Assembly: GCA_018697195.1 (NCBI GenBank)
Contig: CM031870.1
Location: forward strand, 6,831,382-6,895,381
Length of the DNA: 64,000 nucleotides
Direction of reading: 5' to 3'
Source of the DNA: Certhia americana
Lineage: Eukaryota > Chordata > Aves > Passeriformes > Certhiidae
A program made the translations under genes and the position numbers. The notes under the pieces are model-generated. The model had not been told where the DNA came from and ran no database searches. It saw nothing but the letters and a program-made list of their open reading frames with translations. How positions within the stretch are numbered: position 1 is the stretch's first letter; the number at the start of each line of letters is the position of its first letter. This document shows positions 51,093 through 63,921 of the stretch, one piece after another.

Positions 51093-54000
51093 CTGAGGAT
51101 CAAATAATTATTTAAACTTAATTTGATTGATATTGTCCTAATTCTAATTTTTATTTGCTCATGCACGTGACTGACCACTAAACACACCTAATTACAAGTT
51201 GCTCAAGTTGCTGTGTTGGATCAACCCTTTCAGTTTCTCTGACTACAGTTTTGATTAAAAAAGACAGTTTTCTTTCTGCTTTCCCCTCTCTCTGAGGAGG
51301 CAAAAGGGGAAAAGGGTATGTTACATCTTTACATTTGCTCCCTGTCATGGAAATGAAGCAGGCAGAGTTTGTGTTTCCCTGCACAAACAAGCTTTTTTTG
51401 TACACAAACACCACTAATTACCTTCTCTTCATGTCTGAATATCAGAAAAATTATCTATACTTAGCAGACTCAATATAACATTAAGGAGTAGGATGAGGAG
51501 GATGAGTAGGAGTAGGATGAGGCTTCGGAGCACAACATAATGAGCATCTCATTCAAGAGAACTCAGCATTTCTTGAAGCTTAATGCTATAAATCTATTTG
51601 CTTATAGAGAGAAGAGAATGAATTTGATTAAAATTTCTGCTATCCTTTCAATCTTATGGGTTCTCAGTGGGAATCTTTTAGAGGACAACATGAAAGACTT
51701 ATGCTCTGTGCATGTTATCCCTTCTGTGGACCACACTTCTCTACACACACTACACCATGCTCAAGCAGATAAAAAATGACAGACACAATCTCTTATCTGC
51801 ATCGTGTTGTATCCCTTCTTCCCTCTTGTGTTCTTATAGTGTCACAATAAATATAGAGGGAAGGGCAGAGAGTGAGAAAGGAAAGGAGTTTTTGTGGAAT
51901 GAAGAGATGCCATGGCTCTGGTGAGAGACCAAGCCACTGACAAAATATGGGACTCCCACAGGAAGGAAACTTACAAGTGACAGGTAGGACAGGACAAGTA
52001 AAGGTCATGAGAGGAGATAGACATAAGTATGAAGAACAGAAGGAGAAAAGAAAGAAATGGTTTTATAGTAGGGAAGAAGCTCTGCTGCATCCAGTCCCAA
52101 ATACAACCCTGTTGTACCTGACACCTCACACATACAAGACCAACTATCAATGCAAGCCCCTCTCAACCATTGCTGAGAAGAGCCTCTGGATTCCACTATG
52201 GAAGTATTTTGGCTTGATTTATAGATTTATAAATTTATTTATAAATTTATAGATTTATATTTCAAAATAGAGAAAGCCTCTATTTTGGGGAAACAGTTTT
52301 AGTGCAGTTTTATTGAGCCTCAGAAAAGTGACAGACAGTGGAGAACATTTCAGCTAAACCTGAAGTGAAAACTGCCAATAGGATATAAAAACAGTTCGCT
52401 GAAATTTTTCTGATCATGAAGTTTCCGTTAAAATTGTGCAGTATGCACTGTGGAAATGTTACACCAGGCTGTGCTTGGTTATTTCCCAAGTACAATCAAG
52501 TACAGCATTGTCATGTCAGGATAAACACTGAATACAGCTGAGAGATTATGACATCCCATGACAGCACTATCCTTGACTCAAGCCACAAGAGCGAAAATGG
52601 TCATCTCAGGAATGGGAGATCAGCCCTCATTCTCATTCCAAAAGACACTGATAAGTGTGTATTAGTTAGAAGTACTGTAATTATACACTTTGTAGCAGAT
52701 AAGGTTCAGTGTTTCTAATTAAAGATAGGTAACCGTACAGAACTTTGTAAATTATGTGGGATAGTCTTTGCATCAAAATAAGCCATAGCCCACACTTCAT
52801 TTCCATGGGCCATGTGCATGCCAAAACCATTTCACTTCTAGCCAGCTATACCAATAGCAGAGGTACAGACCTGTATGAAGATCATACCCCTGCAAAATTT
52901 ATTTTCAGGGAAGTAGCATGTACACACTAATTTGGATGGCCTAAATAATATCTACTTTTTTGCCAGGCAGATCACCAGATACAAAATGAAGCTTCAATCA
53001 TACAGGTCCAGCCAATTTCAATGAAATTATTGGGCACCACTTTGAGGAACAGAGCCTCTGAGAAGTGGCTTTTCATCTTAACTCCCTCCACAAATGTTTC
53101 TACAGTATTGAGCCAAGCTGCTTTCTCTCACAAACCCTTTAGCTTGGCCAGGTGGTCAACCATAACCCAGGCAGAGAAATCCCAGGCAATCACTTTCCTA
53201 AACAATCTCAGATTTCAGGGACATGAAGCATCTAGAATAGATCATTATGTATCATTATTACAGAATAATCTGTAGACCATCATTGTATAAATTACGCAAT
53301 GTATTACTCAATGAGAATCAGTGCTGCACTTTCAAATCAAAAGTTTGTTCTTCATTTTCTGACTATCTTGTCCTCAGGGCTAACCACTTTAATGGCTTTG
53401 TATCCAGAATGAGCCTGCCTCTGTGTGCTTATGGCTACTCCTTCAATTTCTACATATTTTTTCTCCTTGTTTCAGCACAGGGATAGGAAAAGACAATGAC
53501 TGCTTTGACAATGGCAGAGAAAGGTAATAAGGAGCAGTGATGAAGGAGCATGGATGGAGGCCTTACCATGGCAACAGGGGGACAGAGAGTTTTCCAGCTT
53601 TGGGAAAGCAAGCACATTTTTCATCACTGTTTCTTCTCTGAGTTCTGAGAAGCCCTTGTGACTTTTAGGGTGAAGGACAAAAGTGCAAAGAGAATTTGGC
53701 CCCAGGGAACTGTTCCATCATTGCAAAAGTTAAAGAGCAGCTGAGACAGCCACACAGAAATTCAAATTGGTGTTCAGATCAACACCTTCAGCATAACCTT
53801 ACGTTACTGAATTGTGTAGTAGATCCATAAATCCATTATTATTTGGAATAACTTCTAAAAATATAGTTCCTGTACTCGGAAACAAAATGTTTATTATCAC
53901 ATTGCCAAGCACTAGCTGTGTCTGCCATATGTGTCATGTAGGCACTCTACAGTCAGCATTTCCCTGCCAAAATAGAGTCCAAGAAGAAAGAGCAATACAC

Positions 54001-55364
54001 AACAGTGGTGAAACGATCCCATACAGGCAAGGAATATAACAGAAGTACAACAGAAATAAGAGCATCTATTGACAGTCCTTTGTCACTAGTAACTTTGCCC
54101 CTTTTGGATGGTACAGGTTTTGCAGATGAACAGCACAGCACAAGGGATGCACAGAAAGCCACACCTGGTTATGGCATAGTCTGAGTACAACATTCTTTCT
54201 TTAACAGACACAGCAGTCAGGGTACATATTACCCACACCATCTATCACTTACATGAACTGATGTTCCTAATGAGCCCAGCATAAGGAGGGCCAAAACCAG
54301 AACCCCTTTCCCTCTGATACAGTTATCAAAAGATCACATCTGACCAGCTAACATGGCTGTGCTATAACAGAGAGCACCATTTTTCATTTAAATGTATTAA
54401 AAAATAGCAAGAAGGCTGCAATGCTTTTCTGAGTGAAGATGAAAAATTCACTGCAAGGGTGTCTTTATGCGTTCTTAAATATAAAGAAGCTGTTAAAGGA
54501 TGAACCACAACATAAAAAAGCCTAAAGGAACAACCACATGAACTCTGCAAGTTGGCAGAAGATTTACAGAGATGCAAAACTGCCAATTTTCAGAGAACAC
54601 CTCCTGGAGCAAGCAGTCTACAGTTTACAATTTCTGAAAGAGACTGTGGGAATGCTATTAAAAGGAAGTGCCATTTGGAGTAAAGTAATAAAATGTGAGA
54701 AATTGCATTTGATTATGTAGGTCTGCAACTGGTAAATGTCAATACAAGTACACTTTTAGGAAATAATGGTAGTTCTAATGTTAGGTGAAGGCTAATTATA
54801 TCAGCAGAAGATGCAAACTTTTCACCTTCTTAGGGGCAAGATAGTGATACATGATATAATCTCTCCACCTGCTTTGTAGGGAGACTGACCATGACAGATA
54901 ATCACACACTGTTTTTAAATAGATAAATTTACCTGGAGAACCATGAAGACCCTTGTTGAGGTCACAGCAGTTTTTGCAGGATGTCACATCATTTACACTT
55001 TGCAATTTGTTTCTGTCTGTTCTCAATCAGACCTCAGCAGCACACAGAATGCAGTCCAGAAAGCTTTTAAATTCGAAATAATAGCCTAGGAGTAGGAGGC
55101 TTATGGTATTAACACTTCATAAGTAGTGCCTGGTGAGGCATTCAGGCTGCTGGTCACAGTAAACAGAAGACCCACAGATACTTTGCCTGCCTCTGGCTGA
55201 CAGCTCACCAAGGGCAGGAAGATGCAAATCCTTCTAATCCTGTAGCCTACTACTTTGCATTTGTGGGATGGGAGCATTAAAAGACTGAATTGATTTCTTC
55301 ACCCACTAACACTGAATATAGTTGTGATCTCCAGATTTTCTTGGGCCAAAGGATGATCAGTTGC
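51093..55364. other. Intergenic DNA with minor repeats
   Basis: Includes a GGATGAGGAGTA-type purine minisatellite at about 51483-51523 (ggagtaggatgagg occurs twice), an AT-rich palindromic stretch at 52217-52259 and the hairpin at 52263-52287. No gene was recognised. Confidence 0.5.
52263..52287. other. Perfect 10-bp inverted repeat (hairpin)
   Basis: caaaatagag (52263-52272) and ctctattttg (52278-52287) are exact reverse complements around the 5-base loop aaagc. Directly upstream lies ataaatttat twice, separated by tt, which can also fold. No known element was matched. Confidence 0.75.
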
Positions 55365-55930
55365 TGTGCTGCTGTTGGCCAGGGTAGAGTTAATTTTCTT
55401 CACAGTAGCTGTATTATGTCTTGGATTTGTGCTGGAGACAGAGTTGGTAGTGCAGAGCTGTTCTCATCATTGCTGAGCACTGTTTACACAGACCTAAGGC
55501 TTTTTGTGTTCCTCAACTCATGTCACCAGCAAAGAGGCTGGGAGTGCAAAAGGAGTGCACCCCAACTGGCCCAAAGGATGTTCCAGACAGTAAGATGTCA
55601 GGCTCAGTGTATAAGGCTGGGGAAAGAAGAAGGAAGGGGAGAACGTTTGGATTGATGTCATTTGTCTTCCTAAGTCACCATTACACTTGACAGAGCACTG
55701 CTTTTCTTCGATGGCTGAACACTGCCCTTGGGCAGGGATGAATTAACTCCTCCTGTTGGTTTGTTTGAGCGTGACTTCTACTTTACCTACTGAGCTGAGC
55801 TGCCTGTATCTCAACCCAGGAGTCTTCTCACTTTTCCCTCTCTGAATTCTCTCCCCAGTCCCACTGGCAGGCTGTGTGGGTGAGGTGGTGCAGCAGAAGC
55901 CCCAGGTAGCCCTTTCCCAGACTGCACCAA
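55365..55930 (+). mobile_element. Diverged solo LTR of an ERVL-type endogenous retrovirus
   Basis: From tgtgctgctgttggcc the sequence follows the common avian ERVL LTR in order: agagttaattttcttcacag, gttccagacagtaagatgtc, a TATA-like gtataagg near 55610, ggggaaagaagaaggaagg, tatctcaacccaggag, ttctctccccagtcccac and a final ctgtgtgggtgaggtggtgc. Many small changes show age. The terminal TTAAACCACGACA-type end is missing, and the next LTR begins there, so the 3' end is lost or interrupted. No internal coding region was seen. Family assignment rests on memory of the consensus. Confidence 0.75.
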
Positions 55931-55937
55931 GATTGGC

Positions 55938-56580
55938 TGTCCCCTGACCAGGATGGGTCTGGGTCACAGTAGAGCAGGGCTGCTGAAGAACACAGCAGCA
56001 AGGCTACTCTCAACAACACCAGATGAAATAGCATTAAGGATCAGAGCAAAGAATAGGGAGGGATCTTCCACGTGGTTCCCCAAATAAGTTTATTCTTGGA
56101 GAAGGGCAGAGACAAAAGATGAAAACCAGCATGGTGCATACTCTTTTAAATGGGGGAGGTACAGGGTGGGGGGGTGGGGGAGTGGGGTACAATTCTTCAA
56201 CAAATAGGGACTGGACAAGGGATAAACAAAAGATGGGACTCACAGAACTATAACCAATGAGGGAAAACATGGGAGTGGCACAATTTAAAATGTGCCACAA
56301 TTCAAACCAATGGGGCATAGAGGTTTAGGGGATTTCCAAAGGGGTGGTACAAGTAGGGTGTTGGATTGACATCCAGGAAAGGAACATTCTGGAATAAGGG
56401 GCAGGGTTGAGGTAGGATTGACAGCGTGACAGACAACTGGGAAAGGGAGGAGAAAGTTTGGACCAACCAACCTGGGGGAAACCAGCAATGATACATTTAA
56501 GAAATTACACCACATTAAATAAAAAAACCATTAAATAAAACCACATTAAAGAAAAAACCACACCACCACACATGGGTATA
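55938..56580 (-). mobile_element. LTR of an ERVK-like endogenous retrovirus, minus strand
   Basis: Read on the minus strand: a C-rich tract (complement of 56164-56187), then TTTAAA (complement of 56145-56150) as a TATA-like box, then AATAAA (complement of 56089-56094) followed by a U5-like stretch with tttgctctgatcctta and ggtcaggggaca. The order U3-TATA-poly(A) signal-U5 is that of an LTR. I could not find a matching target duplication, so both ends are approximate. It abuts the plus-strand LTR on its left, in opposite orientation. No internal genes accompany it. Confidence 0.6.
56164..56187 (+). other. G-quadruplex-capable tract inside the minus-strand LTR
   Basis: Four runs of three or more G separated by one to two bases (GGG-T-G7-T-G5-AGT-G4) on the + strand. 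It fits the standard G4 pattern. On the LTR's sense strand it is a C-rich block ending 14 bases upstream of the TATA-like box. Confidence 0.8.
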
Positions 56581-59500
56581 AGTTTCTGTCTAAGGTTGAA
56601 CCACAAAAGCTGCTCTCAGCTACGCAAAACCTATGCTGAAGTCTCTGCAGTCCTTTGGTACAAACTCGATATAACTGTCACATAATATTTCATACTCAGG
56701 GAACCTGTTATCAAAAACACACAGTACACTCCCAGGCACCTAACACCTCTCATTTCCAACATCTGGTCTTTGATATATTCCACTTACTGGTAAATGTGAA
56801 GTAACAGCCACTGTCAGCTTCAGTCAAATACAGAGGGAAAAAAGAGCTTCATGTTTTCTGAGAGGACCCAACATCATCCACTGATCTAAAGTGGAGGAAA
56901 ATCTAGAATAACAAATTTGTCCCAGTAAGATGATACAGAAACAGCTCTGTGTGAGCCTAGATGTTCCTCTGGGAAAATGAGAGGCCAGGTAGTAGCTGTA
57001 GGAAAATGGATATAGCCATTGGCTTTGTACCTTCCCGAGAACCGTTCTCTGGCTGTTTATTGACTCCCAGGAAAACTGAAGTTACATGGTTTCAGTTGTT
57101 ACAAGCAACCTTATCAGAAATAACTGCCCTCATGCCTGAAATGATGGCTTTCTTAGTCAAGCAGAGTATTCCTCTCCCTCTCCTGTATCACCTCAAATGG
57201 TAATCTTACAATTTAACAGATGATAGTGCTTGTAGAAGCAGCTTTTTTCACTTATAAAATGGTCCCTGACAGTTCCTGCCCCCTCATAAAGAGCATGTTT
57301 ATATTCACAGTGGGATGGTTACCTTCTAAACTGGCAGGTTAGTACACTATCAGACTTTTCTAAATAAAGAATTCAATTTTTCTTTATTCAAATCTCAGTC
57401 CCCAAAGGAATTTTCTGCTACCAGCCTCCTACAGTGGTCTGGATCAAAATAATGTGGTGACTGCAGCCAGCTGGTCTAGCAGGAGGATTTTAATCAGCAT
57501 GCCCAGAGTGGAGTTTCTGTGGAGTGAGGACTTCACTTACACATTGCAATCACAGGCAGGAATGATGCTGTGCTGTCTAAATGTATGCATTTTGGGTGGG
57601 AAGAGTTCATCAGCTTTAGTCTTGAACCTGAATTCTGTTGCTAACTTCCACACATGAGTCAATAGTGAATGCAGGAGACTTTATTCTCCAGGCAGCAACC
57701 TGACCAAGGCATTGGCCAGAGTGGGCTGGAGATCTGAATAACTTAGACCTAAACAAACAGATGATCCCCAGGTGTTTCAATACCTCTTCACCTGGAGTGA
57801 AAAAGAAAGAACTGGTTCTCACTTTGCCAGCCTACCACCAAGCCATGTTACAAAGCAAAATAGGTGATGTTGGATAAATTTCTGTAGTGCCATACCAGGT
57901 ACTACTGTAACACCACAACAGCAAATCAAAATTAGAGATAAACTATGATTGCCCAACTCTTTCATGCAACTATAACCTTCTGTCTTGCTACAGAAAAAAA
58001 CAAAGAAAAAAAAAAGAAGAAAAAAAACCCCCAAATGCTAATATCTCTTTGGGGGAAAAAAGGAAACAGGACAGATACAAGCAAACTCTGCCATGCATTC
58101 TTCAAGTCTTTTACAGCTTAACATGGAAGAAATACTGAAAACAGAACTACAAGCTGCAAATTTTTGCAGTTGCTTGCTATTTCTGTTAAAAATCCTGTCA
58201 ATCACACCTCAGCAGGTAAATGCACTGCTAGCAGTTTCACCTTACCATAGGCATCATCTTGTCTTCAGCCAGCAGATGTGAACAGGTTTTCTTTTGCACT
58301 GCTTTGGAAAATCCTGTAGATGTACTTGGAAAGGAAAATTCCCAGCTCAGGAGTCCCTCAAGCCATAAGCCAGCAGAAAAGCCTCAGCAGAAGGAGGTTA
58401 CTCAGAGCTGCTTGTACCAAGTTCTGCAGCAACAATTTCAGGGCTGCAGGGCAGAGCAGTGGACCAAGCAGCTGAAATGCTCTGCAGTCCAGACTCCAAC
58501 TTCTTCCCTCAACATAACACCTGGCCATTTTGAAGCAGTTATTTAAAAAGCACCATATCTTGGAAGGAAAAAGCCCTCCAGAAGCATGAAGCTATTTTCC
58601 AGTTGCTCCTGCCTTTCCTGCTTCATTCCCAAGGCACACACCAGCCTGGCTGGCCACCCTTCCCTCTTCCATCACTAAATAAACCTCCAGGTAAGAAGAC
58701 ACACAGTTCAACAGAGCAGCACGTTGTGAGAATTGATTCCTCCCAGCCTCCAAACTGACTTCTTTGCTTTATTCAGTTAGTGCCTCTGACCATGACAGCA
58801 CAGCTATTATGTCTATCCGCTTTTGACCTAAACTTCTTTACATAATGGTGAATTCAGACACATGGAGGAAGAAAAATGAACAACAGCAAATAATTTTATT
58901 CTTGCAGAACAATCTATTTGTAGGAGAAAAGATATGGTAAATTGCTGACATTTTACTGTCTTGTTTGAATAATTTTTTGTAGGAGAATTTTAAATGCCTT
59001 GTGTATCAGGAAGGGGCAGCTGCTCCGTTTTCCATATGGGTATTATGGTATGAGGCACTGATGCAATTTGGAAGATGGACTATTGACTGTTGTGAAATGA
59101 TGCTGAAAATGATACAACCAATTTAATTCTCTAATGGCCTAAGTAAAGGAGGGGAAACTTTCTGGGCATTGTTTGACCTGCCTTTTGAGAGATTGAAATT
59201 TCAGTTCTGAGTAATCAGAAGATGGACCTTATTTTATAGAACTTTTTCGATTCACTACCTGAAGAAGGAAGAACTGAACCTCAATTTATAATTCTAGTTC
59301 CTTCCACTATTACTCAAAATGAATAAAGATGACAGATTTCATTACAAAACCAGGAGTGCTTCAAGCCTTTAGATGACCTTCAAGAGAACAGCAAGACAGC
59401 CTGACTATAGCCATCCAAAGATTTCTGGTTTAATTGGATGGTGTGAAAGTGGATTATTATTAACTATTTTGTGACAATGAATTGGTTTGAGGTTTTCTTT

Positions 59501-59961
59501 TTAAAAAATAAATACAGAGTGAGATGGCTGTATCATAGGATGAAGGGAGGAACCATTTCAGTTGCCTGTTCTGACCAAGCAAGGGATACTTGGGATGAAA
59601 AATTACCTAAGTTTGTGAGCATCTGTGTGTGTTAGAGGACAAGTGAGAGAACACATGCATCTTGGTGTCCAACGGAATAATAGACTTTTGTTGAAAGTAC
59701 AAATTATGGCAATTCTACAGTCACATTATAAAAAAAGGGTTCATATTGCTCCACATCAGAATTAACATGTATTTCAAAACATTAAAACTGGAGGAAATTA
59801 GAATTGTTGCCTTTTCCTCAATTAAATACTGACATCAAATAAGAGGGAAGCTGTTGCATCTAGATCAATACAGGCTGCATCAGGAAGTATGTGTACCACA
59901 GAAACCATCATTTCTGTTGTATCATTAGGTACAGTGGAAGGCAAAGATCATGTTACCATGT

Positions 59962-60001
59962 TTCTCTCTCTCTCTCTTTTTTTTTTTTTTTTTTTTTTTT
60001 T
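59962..60001 (+). repeat. (TC)n followed by a 25-base poly-T run
   Basis: Eight TC units run into an uninterrupted T25. Simple-sequence DNA; long enough to be polymorphic and hard to assemble. Confidence 0.95.
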
Positions 60002-62157
60002 AATGAAGGGTTTATTTACACAAACAGGGAAACTACAAAAGCTAGTTTTATCTCACACCTGGTGAATTGAGATTCCATCGACACGTTCAAAACAGGTATC
60101 ATTTAAGTAAACCAGCCCTAAGTTGAGAGCACTGTCTGCTGCTGTACATCTGAAGAGCTCCTGTGCATCTGCAAGGTCTCTCCTGAACAATTCCCTGGGC
60201 CATACTATAGGGACAGCTCTGGTATTTCTCTCTGTTTATTGTATCATGAATTAGCACTTTGTAATGTTTTTCTGACCCTAAACACATTAACCTGAGCTGC
60301 TCTCAATCACACCAAGGCCCAGGGAGAAATGCTAATCCAAAATTTCTGCATCGGCATTAGCTTGGTGCTGTCTCTAAAGGAGATTTGGATTCATGAGTTT
60401 TGTTTTTAATTCTCACTACAAGTTTCCTGAGCAGGGAATTAAATTTCATTACAGCTGTCACCTACTTCAAGCATACACTTACTGCTTAAACTGTAAATTA
60501 CCCAAGATCAAGACAGGGCCACCTGAGTACCTACAACTGCTGGCAGAGAACAGAGCAAAGGTCACAGATGGATTCCAGTGCAATATTGAAACCTTCCAAC
60601 ATAAAGGAAGGTCCTCCCAGCCAGTGCACCCCAGCTGGGCATTTCTCCCACTCTTTCATGGGTGTTCACACGCTGAACATGCAGAGAGATGCTCTGAACA
60701 AAAAGTCAGGTTCCCAGCTTTTTGCATGAGGATGTGCAAGGAAAGCATCCAGGACCTTGCTAGTTCAACCTGCCTGCCCTGTATCGACCACATATTCCCT
60801 TTATAATGAGCCTTCAGGATAAACATTGCCTGAATATTTTTGATTAGATGCTTTTTAAGCTCTTGAAGTCCCTAGCAAGCGAGTTAGTTTTCTCTGTGAT
60901 ATTGCATTATGCAAGAATGATTGGTTGGAACAAACATTTTCCCCTCTCACTCCGTAGCTATTTCCACAAGTATTTTGAATCTGGCAAGAAGTATGACATT
61001 ATAGATTTGTTCTGCGTTGCTTGTTCTGGAGCTTCATCTGCAAACACATTATTCTTTCTTGCTTCAATAATTTCCCTGAGTGCACAGGACTCCATTGTAT
61101 TTTTTTTTTAACTAAGCATGTAGTCATTCTTTAAATTTTTTATGTGCTCTGAAGCAGAAAATCAGCCACTTGCAGAAATGCACTGAAAGGCAACCAGAAA
61201 TTCAGATATTTCCATAGACATGTGACTACTGTTTTGCTGATCCAAAGTTCCCCATAGAGGTTTTGCTTGGTCTGGGACACTGATAGCACACTGCATTTAG
61301 GAAAGGCTTCACGTGATGAGGAGGACTGGGCAGAGAAGAGAAACTGATTCTGAGCTCAGGACAGAACCCATTTCTGTGCTCAAATGGCTCCTGGTCAGTA
61401 GAAGTAAAAGCAGTGTTTGATGCCTCAGCCAGGCCATCAGCAGACCCTAGCAATGGGTCTCAGAGCACCTTCACTTTAACCCTTTTCCTTTCTAAAGCCC
61501 TCTGCTCATGGTGCTGAATGCACAGCACAGACTTAAATTGCATTAAATGCACAGTCTTAAAAACCCTGCATGATTTGAAGACCTGTTCCTTGAGAGGTGA
61601 ACTATAAACCCACTGAGACTGGAAAATGAGTGCTGGGAGAAGGAGCATCTACAAAGTCAGGCTATGAGACATTCATCCTAGGAGTCACTTCTGTGTGGAG
61701 GAGATGACAGACAGGCACCAGGGTCAGAAATGTGCTGGAGACTCCAAGGAAGTGCAGTTCTGTAGACCATTCAAACTAAGAGAAGCCTGAGAACACACAA
61801 ATGCAGGCTGGTGTGACTTGAAGGAGCTTTGGTCCAGTGGCTTTGTGATGGGCCAAACTTATCAGAACCACTGAGTGCTGCTTATTTTCTTAGGCTGCTT
61901 CCTTGTGTTTCAGCCACCTGCTGTAGCCCAGATTGCAGGCTGAGGACCAAAACATTTACAGTAAGACATAAAACCTTCCACTCTCATTAGAGATGTGAAT
62001 GAGCTGTGATCTCAGATTTAGAAGCATTTTAAAGTTTCCAGGATACTGCAACATACAGAGTTACTTAGCATCCTGGAAAGGTCACATCTACTCTGCCTCC
62101 CACCACTGTTTAGAGAGCACAGTAGGCATCAAAAACAATAGATAGTGTATTTTTATA

Positions 62158-62194
62158 TTTATAATTTCTGTTCAGGGTGAACAGAAATTATAAA
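62158..62194. other. Perfect 17-bp inverted repeat with a 3-base loop
   Basis: tttataatttctgttca (62158-62174) and tgaacagaaattataaa (62178-62194) are exact reverse complements around ggg. The stem is AT-rich with a GTTCA/TGAAC top. No flanking target duplication or transposon body was recognised. Confidence 0.85.
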
Positions 62195-63640
62195 AAAAGA
62201 ATGTGTTTGCAAAATGACAAAATTGTGAATGGAGCAAGCAGACAGTAATAACATCTTATGTCACATGAAAGTCACCTTTCACTGGCCTTAAGAGGAACAC
62301 CGAACATTTTCCACATCTGAGGAATCAGATTCAAGCCTTGAATAATGAGCCAAGAATAAATCCACAGACTAAGATTTCATTATACACAACATCTGTCCAG
62401 AAATCCTTTTACACCTCAGTCTTTGCTTTATTACCAAAGAAATTAACAGCTTCATGTGAGGTGTTGGGCAGCAAGTTCATAAAACCAAAACCCAAAGCTT
62501 CTCTTTGTCAAGCTGCTAACTTGTCTATTTTGAGTAGCAAAGGGTGTTTCAAGTGTTCCAAAATAAAGAACAGTTTTACACCCCAAGATATTGCAGTATG
62601 ACACTTTAAAGATGCATGGGCTTATAATATACTGTGTGGTAATCTTCCCATGTAGAAGATATATATCTTTAGAGGGTATGTTTAGAGGAAGGAGAATGCT
62701 GTAAATTGTACAATGCTGCAAGCATATACTGAAACTCAATATATAAAACTTTCTCACATGTTTTCCCTCTCTTGGAGCAGCTGGGTGATGTGATGCAACA
62801 CAGCTGACTCATTCCCATTGCCATTAACCCCAGACAGCTTTTCCTTGCAGGGTGGAGGCAGACCATCATCCCAATAACCAACCTTATGTCTAGAATTGAT
62901 TCACTAACCATCTCCTTCCCTACTTAAAAAGATGAAAGATCTCTTTTCAGTATAGTGGAAATCATACTCAAATCCTCACATAAACAGCTCTCTCATGAAA
63001 GCACAGAACCTGATGCTGAACACACAGAGCCTGGACTGCCACTGTAGCTGGCCCTGCAGCACAGCTCTGTCACATTACTTGCTGCAGGCACACACACAGA
63101 GGTGCTACTCAGAGGGTCAAGCAAGGCTGTATTAAAGTACCAAGTTCTGGTTTTGTACAAGTGAAAATTGGGTCATGTCCATTGCAATCAGCAGAGTGCT
63201 GTCTCTACACCAGTGAGGAATCAGACTCAAAACTACTTTCATCATGTTTTTAGAGACTGTCTCCATGGCTTTAATACAATTTCTTTGGTTGTACATTTTT
63301 TGACCTTATTTAAGAGACTCTTCAGCTGTTCCAATCCGTGGATTTGTTCTATGCAAAACCAGGGAAATTACACAGGCAATTCCAAAATATATTTTGAGTA
63401 TTTAGGACTGCCAGATTCCTGCAGGTGGCAGCTGTTTTGTGACACTGCCAAGTTCACAGCAAACTTTGATCACTTCCAAACAGCCCCAGGAAAATGATAC
63501 AAAAGCCATGAGTCCCTAAGGTGACATGAAGATGTTGTCAAAGGATAAAAAATCCAAAGGTCCTACGAGGGCATGGGGGAGGCTGAACTCAGCACACCTC
63601 CAGGACTGCCATGTTCATGACACCACTTCCTTGACTGTCC

Positions 63641-63759
63641 CAACCCAACCCAGCCCTAACCCTAACAACTAACCTCTAACACCTAACCCTAACCTCTAAC
63701 CTCTAACACCTAACCCTATCCCTAACCTATAACCCCTAACCATTAAGCCTAACCCTAGG
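63641..63759 (+). repeat. Degenerate interstitial telomere-like array
   Basis: About 120 bases made of CCCTAA units mixed with variants (CTCTAAC, CACCTAAC, CCCTATC, CCTATAAC). Orientation on the + strand is C-rich, which at a chromosome end would face left, away from the nearby window edge. It is therefore an interstitial or inverted telomere-derived block. Confidence 0.9.
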
Positions 63760-63900
63760 AGGAGCCAAAACCCTAGGCTGAGCAGTAATAGCAGCCTAGG
63801 GCTGAGGCTGGTGCCAAGCAGAAATGTGTGGAGACAGCAATGTTGTGCAGTCCTGTGTTCCTCTTTAATAGCTGCAGAGCATTGAGCTTTGTGGTTTTCT

Positions 63901-63921
63901 AAACCCTAACCCTAACCCTAG
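63901..63921 (+). repeat. Second short telomere-repeat block (about three perfect units)
   Basis: aaccctaaccctaacccta in the same orientation as the 63641-63759 array, 140 bases further right. The sequence between contains repeated cctagg, and may be eroded array. Confidence 0.85.

Larger units (their letters stand above)
56590..63640. other. Intergenic DNA toward the right edge
   Basis: AT-rich sequence with poly-A stretches near 58000-58030, the (TC)n/T25 block near 59962-60001 and the hairpin at 62158-62194. No coding exon, RNA gene or clear transposon was recognised; frames such as 60393-60806 show no family motif. Confidence 0.5.

Noticed and set aside
56520..56560. Repeated attaaata / accacatta motif as an origin or attachment site
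   Set aside because: Simple AT-rich repetition at the edge of an LTR; nothing specific.
60393..60806. 137-codon + strand frame
   Set aside because: Composition looks random, no splice context or known motif.
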